From assembly GCA_047974375.1 (NCBI GenBank), contig JBKECF010000010.1, forward strand, positions 1-64,000: a stretch of 64,000 nucleotides of DNA, in the 5' to 3' direction. Of the stretch, positions 8,642 to 16,965 are shown in pieces. Under the pieces are notes generated by a model that ran no database searches, was not told the DNA's origin, and was given only the letters and a program-made list of their open reading frames with translations. A program made the translations under genes and the position numbers. Position 1 is the first letter of the stretch; each line of letters starts with the position of its first letter. The stretch is from JBKECF01 sp047974375. Its GTDB lineage: Bacteria > Bacillota > Clostridia > Lachnospirales > CAMZNU01.

Positions 8642-9230
8642 CTAGTTAACATACATTTTAAAAAGCTTTTTTTTATCACTTACTTTTGTAATATTGCAAT
8701 TTTCTATATAGTAATAGTTACCAGATATTTTTTCTACATCAGCGAGATTATGCGTAATATTTACTATAGTAGTATCATTATTTTTAATATATTCACTTAG
8801 AAATTTATACACATCAATGCAAGTTGATTTATCTAGAGTTGATGTAAACTCATCCAAAATTATTATTTTAGGTTTAGATACTAAAAAACATAATAATTTA
8901 ACCCTTTGTTTTTGTCCATCGCTCATTTTTCCTAATGGCATTGATTTGTTTATGTTATATATACTTAAAAGTGTGCTTATTTCATCAACGGTTTCTTTAG
9001 AAAAGACTTTATATAATATTTCGAAAATATTTCTAATACTTAAGTCTCTTGGAATCCCAGAGTAGCTTCCAACAACTGTTATTGATGAATCAGTTTCAAT
9101 TTTTCCACTATACCTAATGATACCAATCGTAGACTTGTCTAAGCACGATTTTCCAACTCCGTTACTATCTATCAAATGATTTACCTTGCCTTTTTCAAAA
9201 TGGATAGTAAGATAAAACTACTATCTAACG
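8642..9230 (-). pseudogene. Broken ABC ATPase (YydI-like)
   Basis: About 178 residues are open, reading back to KGKVNHLIDSNGVGKS. The Walker A has lost its first glycine and its Ser/Thr-rich end (SNGVGKSCL instead of GPNGVGKSTL). The signature is MSDGQKQR and Walker B IIILDEFTSTLD. Upstream of IHFEKGK the frame is shifted (SSFILLSI in another frame), so the N-terminal strand and start are lost. Order ATPase-permease-protease on one strand suggests a small peptide-resistance or epipeptide-type operon in decay. Confidence 0.7.
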
Positions 9231-9439
9231 TCAAATATTAATATATGATATAGATATTTTAATAAATTCGTCTAAAGAAGAATTTAATGACAAATCATTT
9301 CTGCTATTATTATTATGCAAAAAAAAAAGAGCAAGAAAAATTTTATTCTCCCGTCTTTGAGTTTTAACACCATGAAAATTTTAAAATTCGAAATAAATAT
9401 AAACTGTATAACTAGTATAAAAAGTGTTTTTTTGTATTT

Positions 9440-9918
9440 TTAAAAAAATCAAAACTAAAAAATGGCATATATTTACAAATTTATGAAAGTTTTTATGATC
9501 CAAATCGAAAAAGTACAGCTTACGGTTCTTTTAAAGCCGTTGGGTATGTTGATGAACTAAAAGAAAAAGGCATACATGATCTAATTTCTTTTTATAAAGA
9601 AGAAGTAGCACAATTAAATGAACCGTTTAATATAGAAAAAAAGCAAAACGAACAAAGCAAATATCTGATGATTCTCCTGAAAGACTTCTTGGATATTTCC
9701 TGTTGAAAAATATTAATGATTCCCTTAGTGTTAAACAATACATTGATTTAATGCAAAGTACTACTGGATTTAGATTTAATATTTTTTTACTTATCTCTTC
9801 ACTTGTATACTCACGTGCCGTTTTGACGTGTGCAGAGTTAAAAACCTTTGAAAAAGTTATATCGAAGCTTTTCGAAAATTATGACTTCTCACTTAATCAG
9901 ATATATTCAGGGCTTTAA
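9440..9918 (+). pseudogene. N-terminal remnant of an IS1634-family transposase
   Basis: Two frames joined by a frameshift near 9663 give a continuous protein: GIYLQIYESFYDPNRKSTAY, then KAVGYVDELKEKGIHDLISF, then (after the shift) ISDDSPERLLGYFLLKNIND and LVYSRAVLTCAELKTFE. This pattern (Y.qI.es.yd..t.k...k.iGy.d.L, then the GYFLL and LVYSR blocks) is the N-terminal region of IS1634-type transposases. The DDE catalytic part is missing, so it is dead. I saw no inverted repeats. Confidence 0.6.
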
Positions 9919-10022
9919 TATATTTGCACAGAGTACGAAAAAATTATAGAAATATATAACCACCAAATCAAAAAAAGAACCCTTTCAGATTCTTTTTAGA
10001 ACGGCGATGTTGGTTGCATACA

Positions 10023-10110
10023 CGAGCAGGGAACGGAGTTCCCGACCAGTGAACGGCTGACTAAGTTGCATAGTCAAGAAGAAAGTTCTGCTTTCGACCA
10101 GACAAACGTG
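10023..10110 (+). repeat. Hairpin modules, variant copy
   Basis: A perfect module at 10023-10049 has stem GGGAAC, loop GGA, stem GTTCCC between CGAGCA and GACCAG. A second, degenerate one at about 10078-10106 reads GAAAG-TTCTG-CTTTC before GACCAG. The outer ends seen in other copies are absent here. The short open frame across this stretch is not a gene in my view. Confidence 0.65.
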
Positions 10111-10152
10111 CAACCTTTGGTTTTTGCAAAGCAAAAATTCAGAATTTCGATT

Positions 10153-10368
10153 CTATCTAAGTATTTCAATATCTCTAAGTTCATCTACCCTAAGGCAATA
10201 ACCAATCCCCGTGCCATACTCCTCTATAGCAAGAACTTCTATAATATTATTATCATCTTCTCAAACTAGGTAGTCAAAATAACCAACCCTAGCCGTGCCG
10301 GTATAAGGAATCAATTTAATTAAATGGCTTTTTTCTAACTTTTCATAAAATTCCCTATCAATTACCAT
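10153..10368 (-). pseudogene. Small gene of about 70 codons broken by one in-frame TGA
   Basis: After AAGGAG and an ATG the frame reads MVIDREFYEKLEKSHLIKLI, then YTGTARVGYFDYLV, a TGA at codon 36, then EDDNNIIEVLAIEEYGTGIG and YCLRVDELRDIEILR before TAG. Continuity on both sides of the single stop shows recent inactivation. Its start overlaps the end of an upstream open frame, as in a phage or plasmid operon. Family not recognised. Confidence 0.5.
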
Positions 10369-10374
10369 TCTATA

Positions 10375-10615
10375 CTACTCCTTTTTCTTAAAAATGGAAC
10401 AACATGACTACCATTTTTACTATAGTACAATCTTTTATTTTTAGACTTTGACTTTACTACCTTAGAAAACCCACCATTTTTTTTCTTCTCTCTTTAATAA
10501 TATAGAATTTCGCCTAAACATTTCCTTATCATCAACGGCCTTATTCGCCACTAGCTCACGTCTGGTTTTTCTTATACTTCTCTCAAATTGTTTTTGTGTC
10601 TTATGTCTTTATTGT
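10375..10615 (-). pseudogene. Coding scrap, possibly phage minor capsid
   Basis: A frame reads FERSIRKTRRELVANKAV then DDKEMFRRNSILLKREEKK, followed in a shifted frame by KNKRLYYSKNGSHVVPFLRK which ends over the start of the broken small gene. A basic-helix spacing like this occurs in C-terminal parts of minor capsid proteins, but the match is weak. No complete gene is present between 9919 and 10630. Confidence 0.25.
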
Positions 10616-10635
10616 ACATTTTTTTTTAAAAAGTA

Positions 10636-10688
10636 TTGACACGAAAAAAATATATGATAATATACTTATATGAACAGTTATTCATATA
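10636..10688 (+). promoter_or_regulatory. Promoter with ArsR/SmtB-type operator
   Basis: TTGACA at 10636-10641 is followed after 16-17 bases by an AT-rich -10 (TAATAT). An imperfect palindrome TATATGAACAG/TTATTCATATA at 10667-10688 covers the probable transcription start. It matches the well-known ATGAACA...TGTTCAT-like operator of ArsR/SmtB metal sensors, so autoregulation of the downstream regulator-ATPase operon is likely. Confidence 0.8.
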
Positions 10689-10699
10689 AGGAGGTTAAA

Positions 10700-11017
10700 A
10701 TGAATTTTAAAGATTTAAATGAATTATTTATACACGATTTAGCAGACTTTTATAAAATCTATGGTGATCCTAGTCGTCTAAAAATTCTATTTGAGTTATT
10801 TGACAAAGAGATGAATGTAAGCGAAATATCCGAGCAATTAAATTTGACCCAATCTTTAGTTTCGCATCAACTTAGAATTTTAAGGCAAAATGATTTGGTT
10901 AAATATCGAAAAGACGGAAAGAATGTATATTATTCTTTAGACGACTTGCACATTCACAACCTAATTAAAGAAGGCGTTGAACATTTAAAACATAAGAGAG
11001 GTGGACATTATGAATAA
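10700..11017 (+). CDS. ArsR/SmtB-family metal-responsive repressor
   Basis: A 105-residue winged-helix repressor. The recognition-helix region reads NVSEISEQLNLTQSLVSHQL RI (about 46-66), with the wing KYRKDGKNVYYSL following. Near the end, HIHNLIKEGVEHLKHKRG provides the His/acidic residues of an alpha-5-type metal site of Zn sensors (CzrA/SmtB). The upstream CxC-type N-terminal site of CadC is not visible, so Zn or Co rather than Cd sensing is my inference. AAGGAGG precedes the ATG at 10700; an ATG ten codons upstream lies in the operator. Its 3' end overlaps the ATPase start by eight bases. Confidence 0.9.
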   Translation: MNFKDLNELFIHDLADFYKIYGDPSRLKILFELFDKEMNVSEISEQLNLTQSLVSHQLRILRQNDLVKYRKDGKNVYYSLDDLHIHNLIKEGVEHLKHKRGGHYE

Positions 11018-13073
11018 CGTTGTAATTGTACTAGAAGGATTACATTGCCAAAACTGTAGTAACAAAATTATTGAAAAAATAAATAGCGAAGAAAATATGT
11101 CATGTAATTTAAATTATTTAAACAATCATTTAAGTGTAGATTATGATAAAAACTCCGAAGAGGATATCCTTAAAAAAATTACTACCATTGTAAATAATAT
11201 AGAGAACGGAATTAAAGTATATATTTTCAATGAAGAAAATGGCGAACACAAACATAGTCATAGTGAAAATTATTTTAGTGAAATAAAAAAGGAATTAATA
11301 CCATTTTCAATTGGAATGATAATTTATATCACTGCCTTAATAACAGAAGATATAATGCCTTTATTTTTGCTATCCTACGTAATAATCGGACACTCAGTTA
11401 TAAAAACAGCTTTATTGAATTTAAAAAACGGCGAACTGTTTGATGAAAATTTTTTAATGATGATTGCTACAATCGGTGCATTTGTAATAGGAGAATATAG
11501 CGAAGCTGTAGCTGTTATGATTTTTTATGAAGTAGGTGAAACTATACAAAATATAGCTGTTGCAAGATCAAAAAAATCAATTTCCAGTCTATTAGATTTA
11601 AAGCCTGAAAAAGCCAATAAAGTAGTAGGTAACGATGTTATATCTGTAAAACCCGAAAGTCTAAAAATAGGTGATACAATATTAATAAAGGTTGGGGAAA
11701 AAATACCTGTTGACTGCGTAATTATTGATGGTAATGGTCAAGTAGATACATCCACAATAAATGGCGAGAATGTTCCTTTAGTAGTTGGAGTATCCGATAA
11801 TTTATTTGGAGGTTATGTTAATTTAAAAGGTATAATAACTGCGAAAGTTGTAAATACTTATGAGAATTCTACTGTATCTAATATAATAAGTTTGATAGAA
11901 GAAGCCTCAAAAAACAAAGGTGAAACAGAAAAATTTATTACTAAATTCGCAAAAAAATACACACCTATTGTAGTATGTCTAGCAGCCATAATAGCATTTA
12001 TTGTACCTTTATTTGCTGGGAATTTTAGCTATTGGTTATATACTGCCTGTGTTTTCTTAGTTATTTCTTGTCCTTGTGCTTTGGTGGTATCTGTTCCCTT
12101 AACATTTTTTTACGGTATAGGTACAGCCTCAAAAAATGGTTTGCTATTTAAAGGCAGCGCTTTTATAGAAAAACTTGCTAATACAACAGCTGTTGCATTT
12201 GATAAGACTGGAACATTAACAAAGGGTGTTTTCGAAATAACTGAAGTAAATCAAATTGATAATGAATTTGAAAGTATTTTGGTTTCAATGGAAAGTTTAA
12301 CTAATCACCCAATCGGAACAACTATAGTTAAAAAATTCAAAACACCTATAATAGACATATTAGATTTTGAAGAATTAAGTGGGCATGGTATATCAGGTAA
12401 ATATAAAAACCAAAATATTTTTGTAGGCAAAAAAGAATTAATGGATATAAATAACATAACTACACCTATTGTTGATTCCATAGGTACAGTTGTTTATGTA
12501 GCAAAGGAAAATAATTACATAGGTCACGTCGTTTTATCCGATGAAATAAAAGTAAACAGCAGTAAAACTATAGAATTATTAAATAAATTAAATATTAAAA
12601 CAGTAATGTTAACTGGTGATAATGAAAAAAGTGCAAAAAAAATACAGGACAAATTAAATTTAGATAGTATATATACAAATCTAATGCCAAAAGACAAAGT
12701 TGATGCTGTAGTAAATTTAAAAAATACTGAAACTGTCGCCTTCGTTGGTGATGGCATAAATGATGCACCTGTGCTTTCCACAGCAGATGTAGGTTTGAGC
12801 ATGGGAAGTCAAGGTTCGGACTTAGCTGTAGATGTTTCAGATGTTGTTATTGTAAATGATGACCCATACAATATTATTAAAGCAATAGAAATATCTAGAA
12901 TTACAATAAATAAAGCTAAAGAGAATATAATATTTTCTATTGGTGTAAAAGTAATTGTAATGGCTCTAGCATTATTTGGTTTTGCTAATATGGGCCTAGC
13001 AATTTTTGCAGATGTTGGTGTAACTTTACTTGCAATACTAAACGCTATACGAGGTAAACAATTTAAGTATTAA
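11010..13073 (+). CDS. cadA: Zn/Cd/Pb-exporting P1B-type ATPase
   Basis: A 687-residue heavy-metal pump. In order: an N-terminal HMA domain with GLHCQNCSNKI, a short His-rich linker (EHKHSHSE, about 73-80), membrane helices, the CPC motif in ISCPCALVVS, phosphorylation site DKTGTLT, HP motif NHPIGT, nucleotide/hinge TGDN and GDGINDAP, and a last pair of helices with GVKVIV and ADVGVTLLAILNA. The K and DxG there mark the P1B-2 (Zn/Cd/Pb) subgroup. GAGGTGG precedes the ATG, and translation is coupled to the ArsR gene. Expression should be metal-induced through the operator upstream. Confidence 0.92.
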   Translation: MNNVVIVLEGLHCQNCSNKIIEKINSEENMSCNLNYLNNHLSVDYDKNSEEDILKKITTIVNNIENGIKVYIFNEENGEHKHSHSENYFSEIKKELIPFSIGMIIYITALITEDIMPLFLLSYVIIGHSVIKTALLNLKNGELFDENFLMMIATIGAFVIGEYSEAVAVMIFYEVGETIQNIAVARSKKSISSLLDLKPEKANKVVGNDVISVKPESLKIGDTILIKVGEKIPVDCVIIDGNGQVDTSTINGENVPLVVGVSDNLFGGYVNLKGIITAKVVNTYENSTVSNIISLIEEASKNKGETEKFITKFAKKYTPIVVCLAAIIAFIVPLFAGNFSYWLYTACVFLVISCPCALVVSVPLTFFYGIGTASKNGLLFKGSAFIEKLANTTAVAFDKTGTLTKGVFEITEVNQIDNEFESILVSMESLTNHPIGTTIVKKFKTPIIDILDFEELSGHGISGKYKNQNIFVGKKELMDINNITTPIVDSIGTVVYVAKENNYIGHVVLSDEIKVNSSKTIELLNKLNIKTVMLTGDNEKSAKKIQDKLNLDSIYTNLMPKDKVDAVVNLKNTETVAFVGDGINDAPVLSTADVGLSMGSQGSDLAVDVSDVVIVNDDPYNIIKAIEISRITINKAKENIIFSIGVKVIVMALALFGFANMGLAIFADVGVTLLAILNAIRGKQFKY

Positions 13074-13148
13074 TAATACAAATGAATGAAAATAAAATAA
13101 AAATTTCATTTTCTACTATACATATTAAAAAAAACATGTTATTATGTT

Positions 13149-13186
13149 AAAAAAATCATTTTCTATATTTGAAAATGATTTTTTTT
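13149..13186 (+). terminator. Rho-independent terminator after the metal ATPase
   Basis: AAAAATCATTTTC pairs with GAAAATGATTTTT around a seven-base loop, ending in a T run. It separates the metal operon from the serine operon, whose first ribosome site is at 13220. Confidence 0.85.
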
Positions 13187-13231
13187 AATATAAATAAATT
13201 ATATTTAGTATATCTTATGAAGGAGGTAAAA

Positions 13232-14314
13232 ATGGAAAGAGTTTTTAATTTTTCAGCTGGACCAGCTTGTTTACCAGTTGAAGTTTTAGAGAAAGTAAAA
13301 AAAGAATTAGTATGTTATGGTAATTCTGGAATGTCCGTTATGGAGATGAGTCATCGTTCCAAGGACTTCGAAGAAATAATCAATAGTGCCCAAAGCAACT
13401 TAATAGAATTAATGAACATACCAAGTAATTACAAAGTTTTATTCTTGCAAGGTGGTGCATCGTCACAATTTTCCATGATTCCTCTTAATCTTTATAAAAA
13501 TGGTAAAACGGATTTTATAATTACAGGGCAGTGGTCGAACAAAGCAATGAGCGAGGCTAAAAAATATCTGGATTGTAACGTAATTGCATCAAGTGAAGAT
13601 AGTACATACAGCTATATTCCGGATTTTAAAGACAAAAAATTCAACCCAAATGCAGACTATGTTCATATTACTTTAAACAACACTATTTATGGTACAAAAT
13701 ACAATAACCTTCCAAATACAGGTAATGCTCCATTAGTTGCCGATATTTCCTCTTGCATTTTATCCGAACCTATAGATGTATCTAAGTTTGGTATATTATA
13801 TGCAGGTGCTCAAAAAAATATAGGTCCAGCAGGCTTATGTGTTGTTATTATACGAGAAGATTTAATTGGTAATGCTAAAACAGAAACACCTACAATGTTC
13901 AACTATGAAACCCATGCTAAAGCTAATTCTTTATATAATACGCCACCAACATTTGGCATTTATTTTGCTAACGAAGTATTTAAATGGTTAAAAAACCTCG
14001 GTGGTCTAAATAAAATGAAAGAAATAAACGAGAAAAAGGCTAAACTTCTATATGACAAATTGGATAGTTCAAATATATTTAAAGGAACAGTCGTAAATGA
14101 AGATAGATCACTTATGAACGTACCTTTTATAACAGGTAATCCAGAGCTTGATGCTAAATTTATAAAAGAGGCAGGAGAAGCAGGATTAGTAAATTTAAAG
14201 GGATACCGAACAGTTGGTGGAATGCGAGCAAGTATATATAATGCAATGACAATAGAAGGTGTAGAAAAATTAGTTAGTTTTATGAATGCATTTGAGATAG
14301 CTAATAATAAATAA
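13232..14314 (+). CDS. serC: Phosphoserine aminotransferase
   Basis: A 360-residue PLP enzyme that transaminates 3-phosphohydroxypyruvate with glutamate in serine synthesis. It begins RVFNFSAGPACLP, has MEMSHRS and LQGGASSQFSMIP for phosphate and PLP binding, and the Schiff-base lysine in YAGAQKNIGPAG. An AAGGAGG site lies nine bases before the ATG at 13232. An earlier in-frame start would fall inside the terminator. serA follows after 11 bases. Confidence 0.95.
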   Translation: MERVFNFSAGPACLPVEVLEKVKKELVCYGNSGMSVMEMSHRSKDFEEIINSAQSNLIELMNIPSNYKVLFLQGGASSQFSMIPLNLYKNGKTDFIITGQWSNKAMSEAKKYLDCNVIASSEDSTYSYIPDFKDKKFNPNADYVHITLNNTIYGTKYNNLPNTGNAPLVADISSCILSEPIDVSKFGILYAGAQKNIGPAGLCVVIIREDLIGNAKTETPTMFNYETHAKANSLYNTPPTFGIYFANEVFKWLKNLGGLNKMKEINEKKAKLLYDKLDSSNIFKGTVVNEDRSLMNVPFITGNPELDAKFIKEAGEAGLVNLKGYRTVGGMRASIYNAMTIEGVEKLVSFMNAFEIANNK

Positions 14315-14325
14315 CAGGGGGTTAT

Positions 14326-15480
14326 ATGTATAAAATACGTACTTTAAATAAAATATCTCCACTAGGGTTAAGTAACTTTAGTGATAAATATGAAATAGAT
14401 GACAATATTACTGAACCAGATGGAATTATATTAAGAAGTTATAAAATGAATGAAATTGATATAACCAAAAAACTTGTAGCAATCGGAAGAGCTGGTGCTG
14501 GAGTAAATAACATTCCAATTAAAGCTTGTAGCGAAAAAGGTGTTGTAGTTTTCAACACCCCAGGAGCAAATGCCAATGCCGTTAAAGAACTTGTACTTAC
14601 TGGGTTATTCCTTGCATCACGTAAAATAGTTGAAGGAATTAATTGGGTCGAGAATCAGTCTAACGACGAAAATATAAGTGCGACAGTAGAAAAAGAAAAA
14701 AGCAATTATATAGGTCCTGAAATATATGGCAAGACAATAGGCGTTATAGGTTTAGGAGCAATAGGGATATTGGTTGCAAACGCAGCACGTGACTTGGGCA
14801 TGAATGTTGTAGGATATGACCCATATCTATCGGTTGAAAACGCTTTAAAATTGAAAAAAATCAAATTGAGAGATGATATAGAATCTGTATTTGCAGAGTC
14901 AGATTATGTATCTGTTCATATTCCACTTAATGACAGTACAAAAAATATTATAAATAGTAGTATTTTTGGAAAAGCAAAAAAAGGTATTAGGTTGTTAAAT
15001 TTAGCTAGAGGTGGAATAGTAAAGGAAGATGATGTTATAGAAGCATTAAAAGATGGCACAGTTAGTAAATATGTAACAGACTTTCCAAATAAAAATACCA
15101 TAGGTGTTGAAAATATTATAAACATACCGCACTTGGGGGCTTCTACACCTGAGTCAGAAGAAAATTGTGCTGTTATGGCTGTAAATCAAGTAAAAAGATA
15201 TATTGAAACAGGGGATATAATTAATTCCGTTAACTACCCAAATTGCCAATTACCAAGGTCAACAGAAAATAGAATATGTGTATTACATGAAAATGTGCCA
15301 AACGTCCTAGGATCAATTACAACAATACTAGGTAAGGACAATATAAATGTTGATGAATTAGTAAATAAAAGTAGGGGAGAGTTAGCCTATACGATTTTGG
15401 ATGTAGATGCTAAATGCCAAAATTCTACACTGGACGCAATAAATTCTTTAGAACATGTTTATAGAGTTAGAGAAATATAG
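14326..15480 (+). CDS. serA: D-3-phosphoglycerate dehydrogenase
   Basis: A 384-residue NAD-dependent dehydrogenase giving 3-phosphohydroxypyruvate, the substrate of SerC. GRAGAGVNNI and FNTPGANANAV lie in the substrate domain, GVIGLGAIGI in the NAD site, LLNLARGG and PHLGASTPESEENCA near the active site (Arg/Glu/His triad). A C-terminal ACT domain (about 320-384) begins ENVPNVLGSITTIL. This short form lacks the intervening domain of the long type. Encoded after serC, before a TIM-barrel gene. Confidence 0.94.
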   Translation: MYKIRTLNKISPLGLSNFSDKYEIDDNITEPDGIILRSYKMNEIDITKKLVAIGRAGAGVNNIPIKACSEKGVVVFNTPGANANAVKELVLTGLFLASRKIVEGINWVENQSNDENISATVEKEKSNYIGPEIYGKTIGVIGLGAIGILVANAARDLGMNVVGYDPYLSVENALKLKKIKLRDDIESVFAESDYVSVHIPLNDSTKNIINSSIFGKAKKGIRLLNLARGGIVKEDDVIEALKDGTVSKYVTDFPNKNTIGVENIINIPHLGASTPESEENCAVMAVNQVKRYIETGDIINSVNYPNCQLPRSTENRICVLHENVPNVLGSITTILGKDNINVDELVNKSRGELAYTILDVDAKCQNSTLDAINSLEHVYRVREI

Positions 15481-15489
15481 AGGTGTATA

Positions 15490-16278
15490 ATGTCTAGAAT
15501 AAAATATGGTATGCCAACATTAATTGAACTTAAAAGCTTATGGGACAATATTATTTTATGCAAGGAATTAAACTTGGACTTTATTGAAATAAATATGAAC
15601 GAACCTAAATACACAAACAAAAATTTATTAAAATATAAGGAAGAAATAAGAAAAGAAGATATATTTTTCACTTTACACTTAAATGAGTTTATAGACTTTA
15701 CTAATTTCGATAAAACTATTCGAAAGGCCTTTATAAGTAGCGTATTAGAAACTATAAAAATAGCAAAAGAATTAGGTATAAAAAAGCTAGTTTTACATTT
15801 AATCCCTGGGATAGTCTTTACGTTGCCCACAGAAGTAATTCATATTTACAATGCCTATGAAGATGAATATTTAGAACATGCAGTATTTTTCAGAAATACG
15901 TGTGAAAGAGCAATAGGGAAGAGTAATATAAAAATATGTATCGAAAATACCCCTGTTACATATTTCCCATTTATGAAAAACTGCGTAAAAACTCTATTAA
16001 AAAGTGAAGTCTTTGCATTAACTTATGATATTGGTCATGACCATTTAGGGAAAAATAAAGATACCGAATTTATTTATGAAAATAAAAATAAAATTTCTCA
16101 TTTTCATATTCACGATGCAGATAAAAGTGATCATTTAGGCCTTGGAGATGGAAAACTTGATATAAAAGAAAAGCTAATCCTTGCTAAGGAAGTAAAGGGA
16201 ACTTGTGTAATAGAAATTAAAACTGTAGAAGCTTTAAAAAATTCAATACATTATTTAAATATTAATAGCTTAAAATAA
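15490..16278 (+). CDS. Sugar-phosphate isomerase/epimerase-like TIM-barrel protein
   Basis: A 262-residue protein of the xylose-isomerase-like (AP endonuclease 2) superfamily. Characteristic pieces are FIEINMNEP, a strand-His block KKLVLHLIPG, ICIENTP (metal Glu), LTYDIGHDHLG (Asp/His) and HFHIHDADKSDHLGLGDG (His pair). These place a divalent metal in the barrel, but the sugar substrate cannot be read from sequence. It follows serA by ten bases with its own GAGGTG site, so it is probably co-transcribed. Its link to serine synthesis is unclear. Confidence 0.75.
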   Translation: MSRIKYGMPTLIELKSLWDNIILCKELNLDFIEINMNEPKYTNKNLLKYKEEIRKEDIFFTLHLNEFIDFTNFDKTIRKAFISSVLETIKIAKELGIKKLVLHLIPGIVFTLPTEVIHIYNAYEDEYLEHAVFFRNTCERAIGKSNIKICIENTPVTYFPFMKNCVKTLLKSEVFALTYDIGHDHLGKNKDTEFIYENKNKISHFHIHDADKSDHLGLGDGKLDIKEKLILAKEVKGTCVIEIKTVEALKNSIHYLNINSLK

Positions 16279-16282
16279 TTAT

Positions 16283-16328
16283 AAAAATACCCTCCAACTT
16301 GGTCAGACCACAGCGGAGGGCATTTTTT
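16283..16328. terminator. Bidirectional terminator between convergent operons
   Basis: AAAAATACCCTCC pairs with GGAGGGCATTTTT. It ends with a T run on both strands and lies between the serine operon (plus) and the radical SAM operon (minus). Confidence 0.85.
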
Positions 16329-16965
16329 AAAGTAAAGTCTTATTATTTTCATCAAACATTTCTGTTCTTAAAAATTCTATTTTATCTATGTCATATTCTA
16401 CTTTATAATAATCGTATATACTATTTACAACTAAATCTGCCTTTAAATTATTTTGTGAACCAGTTAATAATTTTAGGTGTAGCGTTTCATCATAACTTAT
16501 ATTTAAAATTGATTTTTTAATATCAGTTTCTTTTAATTGTTTTTTAGTTTTTTTCATTACAATAATTTCTTTTTCATTAATAAAATCCTCAATATTATCA
16601 ATGCCATAAATTTTCACATCATAAGTAGCACTATAAAGAGTAGATGCAGAATTTTTAGTATTATTTGGCATTAATTTACATTTAAGAATTTCTATACCCT
16701 CAGGTAGTACAACATTTAACCTATTCCTAACATCAACTTCATTAATTTCTTCATTTAATTGTATATCTAAGTATTCACCAATACTAGAAAATCCTAGTGC
16801 TAAAGGAAGCGCAAAACTCATAATTTGATGTGGATTAAATCCATTAGAATAAGATATCGGTAGACTAGCACGATTTACAGCTCGTTGCATAACTGTTAAC
16901 AAGTCCAAATGACCAATGAATCTTATACGGCCTCTTTTAGAAAATTTAAGTCTATATTTTATCAA
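16327..16965 (-). CDS. TIGR03936-type protein (DUF2344), radical SAM partner
   Basis: A 212-residue protein that starts with IKYRLKFSKRGRIRFIGHLD, the hallmark of the DUF2344/TIGR03936 family always found next to TIGR03960 radical SAM proteins in Clostridia. PISYSNGFNPHQIMSFALPL and a long alpha/beta C terminus follow. The start is best taken as TTG at 16965, eight bases after GGAGG; there is no ATG near this conserved beginning. It overlaps the upstream radical SAM gene by 14 bases, so translation is coupled. The function of the pair is not established; an RNA-related role has been suggested from context in other genomes. Confidence 0.85.
   Translation of the reverse strand: MIKYRLKFSKRGRIRFIGHLDLLTVMQRAVNRASLPISYSNGFNPHQIMSFALPLALGFSSIGEYLDIQLNEEINEVDVRNRLNVVLPEGIEILKCKLMPNNTKNSASTLYSATYDVKIYGIDNIEDFINEKEIIVMKKTKKQLKETDIKKSILNISYDETLHLKLLTGSQNNLKADLVVNSIYDYYKVEYDIDKIEFLRTEMFDENNKTLL

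Noticed and set aside
10066..10269. Plus-strand 67-codon open frame
   Set aside because: It starts inside a hairpin module, has no ribosome site, and runs antisense to a frame with better coding character.
10153..10368. The in-frame TGA as a possible selenocysteine codon
   Set aside because: The context is a decayed region, no SECIS-like hairpin follows the TGA, and neighbouring remnants carry ordinary stops and frameshifts. A nonsense mutation is simpler.
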